Assembly (NCBI RefSeq): GCF_000241485.1
Contig: NZ_JH584241.1
Coordinates: 3,368,369 to 3,432,368 of the forward strand
DNA from: Sphingomonas sp. PAMC 26605
GTDB taxonomy: Bacteria; Pseudomonadota; Alphaproteobacteria; Sphingomonadales; Sphingomonadaceae
Direction: 5' to 3'
DNA: 64,000 nucleotides
Part shown: positions 1-9,595 of the stretch, piece by piece
Layout: every line of letters begins with the position of its first letter
How positions within the stretch are numbered: the first letter of the stretch is position 1
Notes under the pieces: model-generated
What the model was told of the DNA's origin: nothing
Databases searched by the model: none
What the model saw: only the letters and a program-made list of their open reading frames with translations
Program-made: the position numbers and the translations under genes

Positions 1-949
1 CGCTGTCGCGATGGCGCGTCGGGTGGACACGGTTGGTGAGCAGGGTCCAGGCGAGCCCGCGCTCGAGATCGATCCACAGCCCGGTGCCGGTGAAGCCGGT
101 ATGCCCGATCGTCGCCGTCGAGCAGCGCTGCCCGCCCGACCAGTCGGGATGGCGCACTTCCCAGCCGCAGGTGCGCGGACCGTTCACCGGGGTCGCGATC
201 GCCGCCAGTGCCGCGGGCGACAATCCGCTCCCGTCGAGCACGCCGCGCGCGAAGCCGAGCACGCCCGAAACGGTGCCGAACAGCCCGGCATGCCCCGTCG
301 CGCCGCCCATCGCCGCACAATTCTCGTCATGCACCTCGCCCTTGAGCACGCGTCCGCGCCACGCGCAGCGCTCGGTCGCGACCGCAGGCCCGGGCGGCGG
401 GCCGAAGGCAAGGTCCGTTCCGAGCGGCCAATCGCGCAGCGACGCGCCGGTGATCCGCTCGATCGCGATGCCGAGCAGGATGAAATTGATGTCCGAATAG
501 ACCGCCGGCCCGTGCCGCCATTCGCGCTGCAGCACGAACGCGCGCAGCCGCGCGGGATCATTACCATAGGTGTAGATCGGCTCGACCGCAGGCAGGAAGG
601 TACGGTGGACGAGGCAATCGCGGAAGGTCAGCCGCCGCTCGGCTGCGGTCGCGACATCGTATTGGCGCAGATCGGGAATCGCGTCGGTCAAAGGCCGGTC
701 GAGGTCGATCCGCCCCTCATCCGCGAGCGCAAGCACCATGCTCGTCGTGGCGATGACCTTGGAAACCGATGCGAGATCGAACCAATGCTCGACGGTCAAC
801 GCTTCGCGCTCGGGTTCGAGCTGCGCGAGCCCCGCGGTCCGCGTCGCGGTGAAGCCGTCGCGGGTGACCACGCCGAGAGTGGCGCCGGGCACCTGCCCCG
901 CGGCGACGGCCGCGGCGGCGGGCGCGAAGGCGGCGTCGATGTCGATCAT
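1..949 (-). CDS. Serine hydrolase, beta-lactamase class C family (partial, cut by left edge)
   Basis: About 316 N-terminal residues are visible; the C-terminus lies beyond base 1. The translation begins MIDIDAAFAP, with no signal peptide, so it looks cytoplasmic. The penicillin-binding-protein/class C beta-lactamase fold is shown by an SxxK motif (S61-V-S-K64), a Y-S-D in place of the usual YxN, and an H-T-G box in HTGFTGTG. Members include esterases, D-aminopeptidases and carboxypeptidases as well as true beta-lactamases. Without a leader, and with YSD/HTG boxes, a D-peptidase or esterase is more likely than secreted resistance. Its ATG overlaps the stop of the upstream AmpG-like permease gene as ATGA, so the two are probably co-translated and it may act on an imported muropeptide. 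The substrate is inferred; the family is clear. Confidence 0.85.
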   Translation of the reverse strand, partial: MIDIDAAFAPAAAAVAAGQVPGATLGVVTRDGFTATRTAGLAQLEPEREALTVEHWFDLASVSKVIATTSMVLALADEGRIDLDRPLTDAIPDLRQYDVATAAERRLTFRDCLVHRTFLPAVEPIYTYGNDPARLRAFVLQREWRHGPAVYSDINFILLGIAIERITGASLRDWPLGTDLAFGPPPGPAVATERCAWRGRVLKGEVHDENCAAMGGATGHAGLFGTVSGVLGFARGVLDGSGLSPAALAAIATPVNGPRTCGWEVRHPDWSGGQRCSTATIGHTGFTGTGLWIDLERGLAWTLLTNRVHPTRHRDS

Positions 950-2439
950 ACCATCTCCTCGTCGCGTGCCCGGATTCCCGCGATCAGCGGGAGAAATATT
1001 ATCGCGGCCAGGCTCAGCGTACCCGACAGCCAGAAGAAGCCGTCATATCCGATGCTCTTGACGATGTCGCCGCCCGCGCCCTGCAGCAGCCGCGGCAACA
1101 GGAAGGCGAACCCCGAGAGGAAGGCGTATTGCGCACCCGCGTAGCGCGGATTTACCAGCAGCGAGAGATAGACGACGAAGATCGCGCCTTCCATGCCGTG
1201 TGCGAACTGATCGACCGCGGTGGCGGTGTAGATCGCCAGCCCGTTCGGCGGCACGTGCCACAGCCACACGAAGATCCAATTGCCGAACGCCGACCCGATC
1301 GCCCCCAGCACCAGCGCGCGGCTCATCCGCAACCGCACCGCGAGCGTCGCGCCGACGACCACGCCCGCCATGCTCGACGGCGTGGTGATGAAGCCGTCGG
1401 CGATGCCCATCGTGGTGAGGTCGTAATGCGCCGCGATCTCGAGCGGCTTGACGCCCCACAAGGTCAGCACGTCGCCCATCCGATAGAAGGTGACGAAGCC
1501 GAGCAGCGGCAGCACGCGATAGCCGAAGCGCCAGAAGATGTTGACATACGGCCCGAGCCAGGTCGAGCGCCGCGCCCAGGCGGTCGCCGGGAGCCGGACG
1601 ATCCACGGCAGCGCGATCGCCATCAGGACGAACGGCACGAGGCACAGCACCAGCACCCCGACGGTCGCATTGGTCTTGGCGCTGATCCCGGCGGCAATCG
1701 CCAGTTGCAGCGCGACCCAACCGAACCCGCCGAAGAAGACGAGCGCGCCGCCGAGCAGGATCGCGACCGCCACGAGACCGGTCAGCACCGCCGTCGTCCG
1801 CCGGCCGACTGCGTGCCCGCCGGGGGCGAGGCTGACGAGGATCGGGAGCGGCACCGCCGCAAGCAGGGCGACCGCGAGATAACCCCACACCCAGCCCGCA
1901 CGATCCGCGACCGTCAGCGCGACCAGCGACGAGGCGGCCATTGCGGTACGATAGCCCCACAGGTTGGCGGCGGTGAGCGGCCCCTGCTCGCCGGCTGTCG
2001 GCGCGAGTTCGACGCGCCAGCCATCGGCCGCGACCTCGAGCGTCGTCGTCCAGAAGGCGAGCAGCACCGCGAGCAATGCGACCAGCGGCAGGTCGGTATC
2101 GGCCGAGGTATAGGCCATCGCCACCATCGCGGTGACGATCCCGATCTGTGCGGTGACGATCCAGCTCATCCGCTTGCCGAAGACGCGCGACAGGCCGGGC
2201 ACCGCAAACGCATCGAGCAGCGGCGCCCACAGGAATTTGAAGGTCGGCAGCAGCGCGACCCAGCCAAAGAAGCCGATCAACACGATATCGAGGCCGTGCT
2301 TCGCCAGTCGCGCCGACAGCACGGTGGAGAACATGTAGAACGGCAGCCCCGCCGAGAACCCGAGCAGGACGAACAGCGTCATCAGCCGCAGGCTCGGGCG
2401 CCCGGTTCGCGGCGGTGCCGCAGCGGTAAGATCCGTCAC
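946..2439 (-). CDS. ampG: AmpG-like muropeptide permease (MFS/PAT family)
   Basis: Predicted inner-membrane transporter of 497 aa with 12-14 hydrophobic segments. AmpG family members import GlcNAc-anhydroMurNAc and its peptides. The N-terminal half carries AmpG-like motifs: GFSAGLP in the first helix, IGFFGW, then KFLWAPLLDAF, an F-G-K-R-M-S-W stretch, D-x-W after helix 5, and a GYR motif. I prefer the GTG at 2439 (VTDLTAAAPP) over the longer frame to 2547, because GAAGGG lies 5 bases before it and the extra residues are not hydrophobic. It lies 149 bp after the dipeptidase gene and overlaps the serine hydrolase by ATGA. Exact substrate is inferred; a sibling PAT transporter with another substrate cannot be excluded. 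Confidence 0.82.
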   Translation of the reverse strand: MTDLTAAAPPRTGRPSLRLMTLFVLLGFSAGLPFYMFSTVLSARLAKHGLDIVLIGFFGWVALLPTFKFLWAPLLDAFAVPGLSRVFGKRMSWIVTAQIGIVTAMVAMAYTSADTDLPLVALLAVLLAFWTTTLEVAADGWRVELAPTAGEQGPLTAANLWGYRTAMAASSLVALTVADRAGWVWGYLAVALLAAVPLPILVSLAPGGHAVGRRTTAVLTGLVAVAILLGGALVFFGGFGWVALQLAIAAGISAKTNATVGVLVLCLVPFVLMAIALPWIVRLPATAWARRSTWLGPYVNIFWRFGYRVLPLLGFVTFYRMGDVLTLWGVKPLEIAAHYDLTTMGIADGFITTPSSMAGVVVGATLAVRLRMSRALVLGAIGSAFGNWIFVWLWHVPPNGLAIYTATAVDQFAHGMEGAIFVVYLSLLVNPRYAGAQYAFLSGFAFLLPRLLQGAGGDIVKSIGYDGFFWLSGTLSLAAIIFLPLIAGIRARDEEMV

Positions 2440-2588
2440 GATCGCCCTTCGGTCGGCATTTCGTAAATCGACGACGAGCGCCGCGACGATCGTTCCGTCA
2501 TAAACCCCAATCCCATCATCGCTGCCGAGCCGTGCGATAGCCCGCACGCGCCGGCGGTTCGAGCCGATCCGTCACGCATCGGCCCACC

Positions 2589-3851
2589 TTATTTCGCGCT
2601 GCGATCCGTTGCGTCGTCCGCCGGCACGGTCGCCATCGACGCGGCGACCGCCTCCGCGCGCGCCATCACGCGCAGGATGTTGCCGTCGGTCAGCTTGGCG
2701 AGATCGCCATCGCTCCACCCGCGCCGCGCCAGTTCGGCGATCACCTTGGGATAGCCGTCGACGCCGTTCATCCCCTCGGGCGCGGTATTGTCAATCCCGT
2801 CGAAATCGCCGCCGAGCCCGACATGGTCGTGTCCGGCGATCTTCGCGACATGCTCGATATGGTCGGCGACCGTCGCGACGGTGACGCGCGGCATCGGATG
2901 CGCGTGGTCCCATTCGACCAGCGGGGCTGCGGCGCGCGGGCCGTAGACGTCGCCCGGTACGGCGAGCGATTTGGCGTAAGCAGTCCGCGCCACATCCCAC
3001 TGCTTCCACGCGTCGGACAGGAAGGCGGGATAGAAATTGATCATGACGACCCCGCCGTTCGCGCCGATCGCCGCGAGCAGATCGTCGGGGATGTTGCGCG
3101 GCACCGGCGCCAGCGCGCGCGCCGAGGAATGCGAGGCGATCACCGGCGCTTTCGATACCGCAAGCGCCGCGCGCATCGTCGAATCGGCGACATGGCTGAC
3201 ATCGACCAGCATCCCGATCCGGTTCATCTCGGCGATCACGCGCTTGCCGAACGGCGACAGGCCGCCGGCCACCGCCTCGTCGGTCGAGGAATCCGCCCAG
3301 GCGAGGCTCTTGGTGTGAGTCAGCGTCATATAGCCGACGCCGAGCGCGCGGTACTCGCGCAGCACCGACAACCGCCCGTCGATCTGGTGGCCGCCCTCGA
3401 CGCCGATCAGGCTCGCGGTGCGCCCGCTTGCCATGATCCGCCGCACGTCGGCGGCGGTCGTCGCCAGCGCGAGCGTGTCGGGATTGGCGGCGACCAAGCG
3501 GCGTACGACGTCGATCTGCTCGAGCGTCATCTCGACCGCCTTGGGGCCTGTCACGTCCGCCGGGATCCACACCGACCAGAACTGGCCGCCGACGTGCCCA
3601 GCCTTCAGCCGCGCGAGGTCGGTCTGCAGCGGACGCGGCAGATCCGCCCCGCCCTTGCGCGCGACCGCGACGTTGCCGCCCTGGTAATGCGCAATCTCCC
3701 AGGCGAGATCGTTATGCCCGTCGATCACCGGCGCACGCGCGAGCACGTGCTCCGCGCGCGCTGTATCCGCCGCGCTCGGTGCCGTCTGCGCTCCCGCCGG
3801 CGGGGCGATCGAAATCGCCAGCGCCAGCGCGACCGGTGCGAAATGCTTCAT
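2589..3851 (-). CDS. Membrane dipeptidase, peptidase M19 (renal dipeptidase family), exported
   Basis: Zinc dipeptidase of 420 aa that hydrolyses dipeptides, typically including those with a C-terminal D-amino acid. A Sec signal peptide ends near residue 21 (AGA-Q). The binuclear metal site is complete: H46-x-D48 in DGHNDLAW, the bridging E152 in GVEGGH, H220 in VDVSH and H241 in IASHS, with D349 in GGDFDG. Length is normal for the family. The start codon overlaps the stop of the upstream TonB receptor (ATGA), so peptides entering through that receptor are likely substrates in the periplasm. In a peptidoglycan setting it could split D-Ala-D-Ala or L-Ala-D-Glu type dipeptides; that specificity is inferred. 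Confidence 0.93.
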   Translation of the reverse strand: MKHFAPVALALAISIAPPAGAQTAPSAADTARAEHVLARAPVIDGHNDLAWEIAHYQGGNVAVARKGGADLPRPLQTDLARLKAGHVGGQFWSVWIPADVTGPKAVEMTLEQIDVVRRLVAANPDTLALATTAADVRRIMASGRTASLIGVEGGHQIDGRLSVLREYRALGVGYMTLTHTKSLAWADSSTDEAVAGGLSPFGKRVIAEMNRIGMLVDVSHVADSTMRAALAVSKAPVIASHSSARALAPVPRNIPDDLLAAIGANGGVVMINFYPAFLSDAWKQWDVARTAYAKSLAVPGDVYGPRAAAPLVEWDHAHPMPRVTVATVADHIEHVAKIAGHDHVGLGGDFDGIDNTAPEGMNGVDGYPKVIAELARRGWSDGDLAKLTDGNILRVMARAEAVAASMATVPADDATDRSAK

Positions 3852-6800
3852 CGCGTCTGCACCCGGATGCCGAAGCGGAAGGCGCGGCCGAGCAGATCGG
3901 AATAGGTGCTGTTCGCGGCGAGGCCCGTCTCGGGAATCAGCAACGGCGCGCGGTTGAACAGGTTGGTGACGTTGACGAAGAACTGCGCCTGCACCTTGCC
4001 CGCGACGCGCACGTTCTGCGTCACGTTGAGATCGGCGTAGAACAGCCCGGAGACCCGATTGTTGTCATAGGTCGGATAGGTCGTGGTCGAGAGCGGGCAG
4101 TTCGTCTGACACTCGATGCCGGTCGCCGCGTAGCGGCCCGAACTGATCCCGCGACCGACCGCGGTGATCGATGTGCTCGGCAGATCGAGCGTCACGCTGC
4201 CGCGGAAGATCCAGGTCGGCGTCGTCGCCTGGCCGCCGTTCACGCCGACCGAATTGACCGGCACCGTCCCCGGGACCCCGGTGTCGAGGATGTTGTCGAG
4301 ATAGCGCGTCGCCTCGCCACGCAGCGTCAGCGCGGTCTGGCCGGAAAGCTGCGTGCGATAGCTCGTGTCGAAATCGATCCCGCGCGTGAGCTGGCTCGCC
4401 GCGTTGAAGGGCTGCGTGCGGATCAACAGATAGGGCTGCCCTGGGACCGAGCGGGCCTGGTCGATGGTGATCGCGTCGCAGAATTGCTGCTGCCCGATGC
4501 TGCAGAGGTTCTCGATATCCTGCGCCGAGAAGCTGGTGATGCCCTGCTTGATCTTGATCCGCCAGTAATCGATCGAGGCGTTGAAGCCTTTCAGGAACCG
4601 CGGCGACAGCACCGCGCCGACCGTCCAGGAATTGGCGACTTCGGGGCGCAGGTTCGGGTTGCCCGTGGCGATGCCCGAATAGCTGAAATTGGCGGGCCCG
4701 TTGGCGCCATCGGCGGTGAACAGCGGGTTGCGCACCGAATCGCTGTTCGCGGACCCGGCCTGATACAGCTCGTTGAGGTTGGGCGCGCGAATGTCGCGCG
4801 AGCGCACCACGCGGAAGCGGATGTCGGGGATCGGCGCCCAGGTTCCGCCGAGCTTCCACGTCACCACGCCGCCCGAGGTCGAATAATCGGTCCCGCGCAC
4901 CGCGCCGTTGAATTCGAGCCCGAGGCCAAGCGGCACCACCGTCTCGAGATAGGCTTCCTTGACGTTGTAGCGACCGTTGGTGGGCAGATAGTTGCCGACC
5001 GACCAGGTGTTGGTGACGGTCGGGCGGCCTTGCGCATTGACCGTCGAGATCGGCTGGAACTGTTGCGGAACGAAACCGCGGATGCTCTCCTCGCGCCACT
5101 CGCCGCCGATCGCGACGCTGACGTCGCCAGCCCAGGTGCGGAACGGCGATGCGCGCAGGTTGAGCCCGGCGGTCTTCTGCTCGGTGATCTCGTCGCGATA
5201 GGGCGCGCCGAGGACATAGGCGATCGCCGCGGGATCGGCGACGCCGACGCCGAGCCGGTTGAGCGGGACGCACGCCGGATCGTTGTTGGTGGCGATAGTG
5301 TCGACGTTGATCCCGCACTGGATCGACCCGGCAGCATAGCCCCCCGTATTATTCGCCGGCGCGACTGCTGCCGCGGTGGCGTTGGCGATCCGCGTGATGT
5401 TCTGCACGTTGCGCAGCTGCTCGCGCAGATCGGCGCGGCCGTATTGCCCGTAAACATCGAACGACACGGTCTTGCCGAACAGGTCGAACTTGCCGTCGCT
5501 GCCGATCTGGTAGCGCTGTACCTTCCGCTTGTTGTCGACGACGCGGTACGGCAGATCGACCGAGGTGCTCGCGAGCGTCACGTTGCTGATCCCGGCCAGC
5601 CGCGCCGAGCCGAGCGCGGCGACGAGATAGGGATTGTTCGCGGCGATCGTGATGCCGGTCTGCAGGTTGGGCCCGGCATTGAACAGGATATGCTGTCGGT
5701 TGAACGACCCTTCGGCATAGAGTTCGATGCGATCGGTCACGTCGTAGCTCGCCCGGCCGAACACGCCGTAGCGCGTGTCCTGCGGATCGAGCCCGATGTT
5801 GCGGCCCGAATCGTTGACCTGCCAGCTGCCGCCCTGCGTCAGCGTCGGCGCGGCGGCCCCGGTCGGCGAGGGGAAGGTGAGCGCGCCATATTGGAACTGC
5901 TGCGGTTGCCCGCCGCTGCCGAAATAGACGCCGCGCAGGCTGTTCGCGGCCACGCCGCTGCCCGCGACCGCGGTGCTGCCGGTGATCAGCCCGCCCGGTG
6001 TCGAGTTCGCCGCGCCGATCTGCCGCTTGGTCGTGATGAACTGCGGCGTCGTGCTGGTCGCGGTCCAGGCGGGGTCCTGGATGCGGACATAGCCCGTCGC
6101 ATTCCAGTCGCGATCGACTTGGAAGATCCCGTCGCGATGGGCATATTCGCCCTCGACCTCGATATGCCCGCGCCCGTCGGCGAAGGAGGTACCCGCGGTC
6201 AGCGACGCCGAATAATTGTGCCCGTCGCCATATTGGGTGATGCCGTTGTCGGCGGTGATGCGGAAACCCTGAAACTTTTTGTCGAGGATGAAGTTGACGA
6301 CGCCCGCGACCGCATCCGAGCCATAGGCGGCGGATGCACCGCCAGTGACGACCTCAACGCTCTTCACCAGGCCTTGCGGGATCGTGTTGACATCGACCAG
6401 CCCGGTGATCGTCGATCCGACCGAACGATGCCCGTCGACCAGCACGAGCGTGCGAACCTCGCCCAGATTGCGCAGGTTCAGCGCATTGATTCCCGCCTGC
6501 CCGCTCGACAGATTGAGCCGCGAATTGGCGGGCTTGGTCGACCCGGCGAGCGCGGGCTGCTGATTGACGAAATCGGCGATGTTGTTCGACGGCGACTGAT
6601 TTTCGATCTCGGTCCGGCTCAGCACCGTCAACGGCGTCGGCGCCTGGAAGCCGCTGCGCGCGACGCGCGAACCCGTGACGACGACATCGGGCGCATCTTC
6701 ATCGCTCTGGGCGGGAGGTTGCGACTGCTGAAGTCCGGCGCGCTCGGCCGGCGCCGCCCCCGCCGCGATCGCATCCGCGGGCGGCGGTGCGACCTCCCGC

Positions 6801-6916
6801 GCAGGCAGCGTCTGCGCGGCCGCAGGGTTGCCGAGCGCGCCCGCCAGCGTCAGCGCCGCCATGCTGCATCCGAACATCATGGCCATCCGGCGCTTAGCCT
6901 GATCCGAATTCGTCAT
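3848..6916 (-). CDS. TonB-dependent outer-membrane receptor (peptide/muropeptide candidate)
   Basis: Outer-membrane beta-barrel of about 1022 aa. Signal peptide about 1-35 (ends PAAAQ), a Gln/Pro/Ala-rich linker, a plug domain starting at DVVVTGSRV with the conserved LRNLGEVRTLVLVDGHR stretch, then a long barrel ending in an aromatic/Arg-rich strand. No N-terminal STN signalling domain and no SusD partner. The second of two adjacent ATGs (6916) is preferred because GGAAGG lies 6 bases upstream; 6919 is the alternative. It heads a minus-strand unit with the M19 dipeptidase (4-bp overlap), then the AmpG-like permease. The ligand is inferred from neighbours to be peptides or cell-wall fragments; the family assignment is firm. 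Confidence 0.93.
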   Translation of the reverse strand: MTNSDQAKRRMAMMFGCSMAALTLAGALGNPAAAQTLPAREVAPPPADAIAAGAAPAERAGLQQSQPPAQSDEDAPDVVVTGSRVARSGFQAPTPLTVLSRTEIENQSPSNNIADFVNQQPALAGSTKPANSRLNLSSGQAGINALNLRNLGEVRTLVLVDGHRSVGSTITGLVDVNTIPQGLVKSVEVVTGGASAAYGSDAVAGVVNFILDKKFQGFRITADNGITQYGDGHNYSASLTAGTSFADGRGHIEVEGEYAHRDGIFQVDRDWNATGYVRIQDPAWTATSTTPQFITTKRQIGAANSTPGGLITGSTAVAGSGVAANSLRGVYFGSGGQPQQFQYGALTFPSPTGAAAPTLTQGGSWQVNDSGRNIGLDPQDTRYGVFGRASYDVTDRIELYAEGSFNRQHILFNAGPNLQTGITIAANNPYLVAALGSARLAGISNVTLASTSVDLPYRVVDNKRKVQRYQIGSDGKFDLFGKTVSFDVYGQYGRADLREQLRNVQNITRIANATAAAVAPANNTGGYAAGSIQCGINVDTIATNNDPACVPLNRLGVGVADPAAIAYVLGAPYRDEITEQKTAGLNLRASPFRTWAGDVSVAIGGEWREESIRGFVPQQFQPISTVNAQGRPTVTNTWSVGNYLPTNGRYNVKEAYLETVVPLGLGLEFNGAVRGTDYSTSGGVVTWKLGGTWAPIPDIRFRVVRSRDIRAPNLNELYQAGSANSDSVRNPLFTADGANGPANFSYSGIATGNPNLRPEVANSWTVGAVLSPRFLKGFNASIDYWRIKIKQGITSFSAQDIENLCSIGQQQFCDAITIDQARSVPGQPYLLIRTQPFNAASQLTRGIDFDTSYRTQLSGQTALTLRGEATRYLDNILDTGVPGTVPVNSVGVNGGQATTPTWIFRGSVTLDLPSTSITAVGRGISSGRYAATGIECQTNCPLSTTTYPTYDNNRVSGLFYADLNVTQNVRVAGKVQAQFFVNVTNLFNRAPLLIPETGLAANSTYSDLLGRAFRFGIRVQTR

Positions 6917-7213
6917 CATTGTCCTTCCCTGACCGGACCCCAAGTGCGGCGCGTCTCTGGACGCTGTCCGTCGCTTGCAACCTACGGCTGTTGTCGTCCC
7001 CGGCCTCTCTGGGCCGGTTCCCCCTGCTGCAATTCAGAAGGTTGCGCGGTCTTGTGCGAATGCGTCAAGAGCCGGATATTCGCCTTCCCATAGCCTGCCT
7101 CTATAGGCCGCCGACCATAACTCGCCGCTATGCCCTAGCCTGCGCTATTCATGGGCCAGTATTGCCACACGCCGCTAGCCTCCCGGCTCCGCGCCAGCCA
7201 TGAAAGCTCGACC
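6917..7213. promoter_or_regulatory. Divergent promoter region between the two peptide-branch operons
   Basis: This 297-bp gap separates the minus-strand TonB receptor from the plus-strand Ntn hydrolase, so promoters for both operons should lie here. A GGAAGG ribosome-binding site sits next to the receptor start. The right part has several short CTATAGG/CTATGCC/CTATTCATGG words with partial symmetry that could be part of a regulator site. No convincing sigma70 promoter or LysR box could be fixed by eye. Confidence 0.4.
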
Positions 7214-9595
7214 ATGATCAATCGCCGATCCTTTCTGCTGCGCTCCGCGGCTGCCGCGGCGATCGCGTCGGGCCCGGCGTGTCGCGCGGCGGACCCGGCT
7301 GGACGCCAGACGAACGTGCGCGGGGCGGCCGCCCCGATCGAGATCGTCGATGACGTCTACGGAATTCCCCATATCCGCGCGCAGTCGATCCCCGACGCCT
7401 TTTTCGGCCAGGGCTATGTCGTCGCACGCGACCGACTGTTCCAGATCGATTTCGAGCATCGCCGCGAGCTTGGCCGGATGGCCGAGGCGTTCGGTCCGGA
7501 GTTTGTGCGACACGATGCACAAGCGCGGCTGTTCCATTATCGTGGCGATCTCGATGCGGAACTGCGGCGCATCCCCGCCGAAGTGCTGGCCTGCGCGCGA
7601 GCCTATATCGCCGGAATCAACGCGCGCATCGACGCGGTGACCGCCGACCCCACGCTGCTCCCGCTTGAGTACCGCATCCTCGGCGTCGCGCCGATCCGGT
7701 GGGACATTCACGACATGGTGCTCGCGCGCGGCGCGGCGGCGGGCAATACCGACGACGAAGTCCGCCGCGCCCGGCTCGCGGCATTGGGTCTGCTCGAGCT
7801 CGATGCCGTGATCGCGCCGCTGATGCCGGCGCATCCGTTGACCGTCCCCGACGGGCTCGATGTCGCGCAAGTGTCCAACGACGATCTCGGCGTGCTGACG
7901 ATCGGTCGCTTGCCGTTCGGGCCCAACACCCCCGTCGTCGATCCCGACGAACGCTCGGGCCGGCTCGAGCGCGCCAATGCCGGGAGCAACGCCTGGACGA
8001 TCGCGGCGGCGCGCTCGGCGACGGGCCGGCCGATCCTCGCCAACGACCCGCATCTCGGAATCGGCGGGTTTGGTCCGCGCCACGTCGCGCATCTCTCGGC
8101 GCCGGGGCTCGACGTGATCGGCGGCGGCGCGCCGGGGTTGCCCGGCATCATGCAGGGCCATACCGAGCGCTTCGCCTTCGGCCGGACCAATTTCCACATC
8201 GACCAGGAGGATCTGTTCGTCCTCGAGCTGCATCCGCACGATCCCGAGCGCTACCGCCACGCCGGCGGCTGGAAGCGATTCACGCGTGTCGAGATCAGCG
8301 TTCCGGTCAAGGGTGCGGCGCCGCACACCGAAGTGTTGCGGTACGCGGCCCAGGGACCAGTCGTTTCCTACGATCCCGCGAAGCATCGCGCGACCGCGAT
8401 CGCTTCGATCGCGATGCAGCCGGGCGGCGGCGGATCGTTCGCGATGATCGCGATCAATCTCGCAAAGGATTGGGCCGGATTGCAGGAAGCGTTCAAGCTT
8501 CACCCCTCCCCGACCAATCTCCATTATGCCGATGTTGCGGGCAACACCGGCTGGCAGGCGATCGGCTTCATGCCCGTCCGCAAGCGCGGCGCCGGGCTGA
8601 TGCCGGTCCCGGGCGACGGCCGCTACGACTGGACCGGGATGCGCGACCATCGCGCGCTGCCGAGCGCGTATAACCCCGCCAAGGGCTGGTTCGCCTCGGC
8701 CAACCAGGACAATCTGCCGCCCGACTGGCCGACCGACCGTATTCCCGCATTCGATTTCCGCGATCCCTATCGCTACGAGCGCATCGCCGATGTCCTGTCG
8801 CACCAGACCAGCCACAGCCTCGCCGACAGCGTCGCACTCCAGCACGACACGCTCTCGACCCCCGCACGCCAGCTCGTCGCCCTCCTTCCGACGGCGTCTT
8901 CCGAAGGCGCACGCCCGGCGGTAACATTGTTGCGGGGCTGGAATTGCCGGCTCGACGCGGCGAGCGGCGCGGCGGCGTTGTTCGAAATGCTCTGGCGCGA
9001 GCTCTCGCATCGCATGCTCGCCGCGATCGTGCCCGAGCGCGCCAAGGCGATCGTCACCTCGATCGGCCCATCGGTCCTGCTCGGGCTCCTCGCGCGCCCC
9101 GATGCGCGCCTCGGTCAGGACCCGACCGCCGCCCGCGATGCGCTGTTCGACGCGGCGCTGATCGCCGCATGGACGAACGCGAAGGCGCAGCTGGGCCCCG
9201 ATCCGGCAAACTGGCGCTGGGGCGCGTTGCATCGGCTGCGCATCCAGCATCCGCTCGCGCGCATCCCCGCGATCGCCGCCGCCTTTCCGGCGATCGAAGT
9301 CGGCCCGACCGGCGGCGACAGCTATACGGTGCAGGCGCACTGGCTGGGCAACGGCCCAGGCTGGTCGGCGGGCGGCGGCGCGAGCTACCTGCAGGTGATC
9401 GACGTCGGCGCGTGGGACAATTCGCTGGTGCTCAATCTCCCCGGTCAATCGAACGATCCGCGCTCGCCGCACTATCAGGACCAGGTCGCGACCTGGAGCG
9501 TCGGCCAAATGCAGCCGATGCTCTATAGCCGGGCCGCGGTCGAGGCTCACGCCATCGCGCGGCTGACGCTCACCCCGCAAGGAGCCCGCCCATGA
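7214..9595 (+). CDS. Tat-exported Ntn hydrolase, penicillin acylase family (S45)
   Basis: 793-aa amidase precursor. The N-terminus (NRRSFLLRSAAAAAIA) is a twin-arginine signal. The alpha chain is followed by the autoprocessing site: NAGSNAW places the nucleophilic Ser at about residue 258, which becomes the N-terminus of the beta chain, with DPHLG downstream as usual for the family. Members cleave N-acyl bonds in beta-lactams, acyl-homoserine lactones and other acylated amines. It overlaps the next gene (N-acyl-D-amino-acid deacylase) by ATGA, pointing to a shared job on N-acylated or D-amino-acid compounds in the periplasm. The true substrate is unknown; quorum-quenching acylase activity is an alternative. 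Start at 7214 is chosen because it begins the Tat signal. Confidence 0.88.
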   Translation: MINRRSFLLRSAAAAAIASGPACRAADPAGRQTNVRGAAAPIEIVDDVYGIPHIRAQSIPDAFFGQGYVVARDRLFQIDFEHRRELGRMAEAFGPEFVRHDAQARLFHYRGDLDAELRRIPAEVLACARAYIAGINARIDAVTADPTLLPLEYRILGVAPIRWDIHDMVLARGAAAGNTDDEVRRARLAALGLLELDAVIAPLMPAHPLTVPDGLDVAQVSNDDLGVLTIGRLPFGPNTPVVDPDERSGRLERANAGSNAWTIAAARSATGRPILANDPHLGIGGFGPRHVAHLSAPGLDVIGGGAPGLPGIMQGHTERFAFGRTNFHIDQEDLFVLELHPHDPERYRHAGGWKRFTRVEISVPVKGAAPHTEVLRYAAQGPVVSYDPAKHRATAIASIAMQPGGGGSFAMIAINLAKDWAGLQEAFKLHPSPTNLHYADVAGNTGWQAIGFMPVRKRGAGLMPVPGDGRYDWTGMRDHRALPSAYNPAKGWFASANQDNLPPDWPTDRIPAFDFRDPYRYERIADVLSHQTSHSLADSVALQHDTLSTPARQLVALLPTASSEGARPAVTLLRGWNCRLDAASGAAALFEMLWRELSHRMLAAIVPERAKAIVTSIGPSVLLGLLARPDARLGQDPTAARDALFDAALIAAWTNAKAQLGPDPANWRWGALHRLRIQHPLARIPAIAAAFPAIEVGPTGGDSYTVQAHWLGNGPGWSAGGGASYLQVIDVGAWDNSLVLNLPGQSNDPRSPHYQDQVATWSVGQMQPMLYSRAAVEAHAIARLTLTPQGARP

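Noticed and set aside
1..2439. AmpG-like permease plus serine hydrolase as a beta-lactamase resistance operon
   Set aside because: The serine hydrolase has no signal peptide, has YSD rather than YxN, and no AmpR is adjacent; cell-wall catabolism explains the context better.
3779..7093. 1104-aa plus-strand frame
   Set aside because: It is the antisense shadow of the TonB receptor; Arg-rich composition and no domain.
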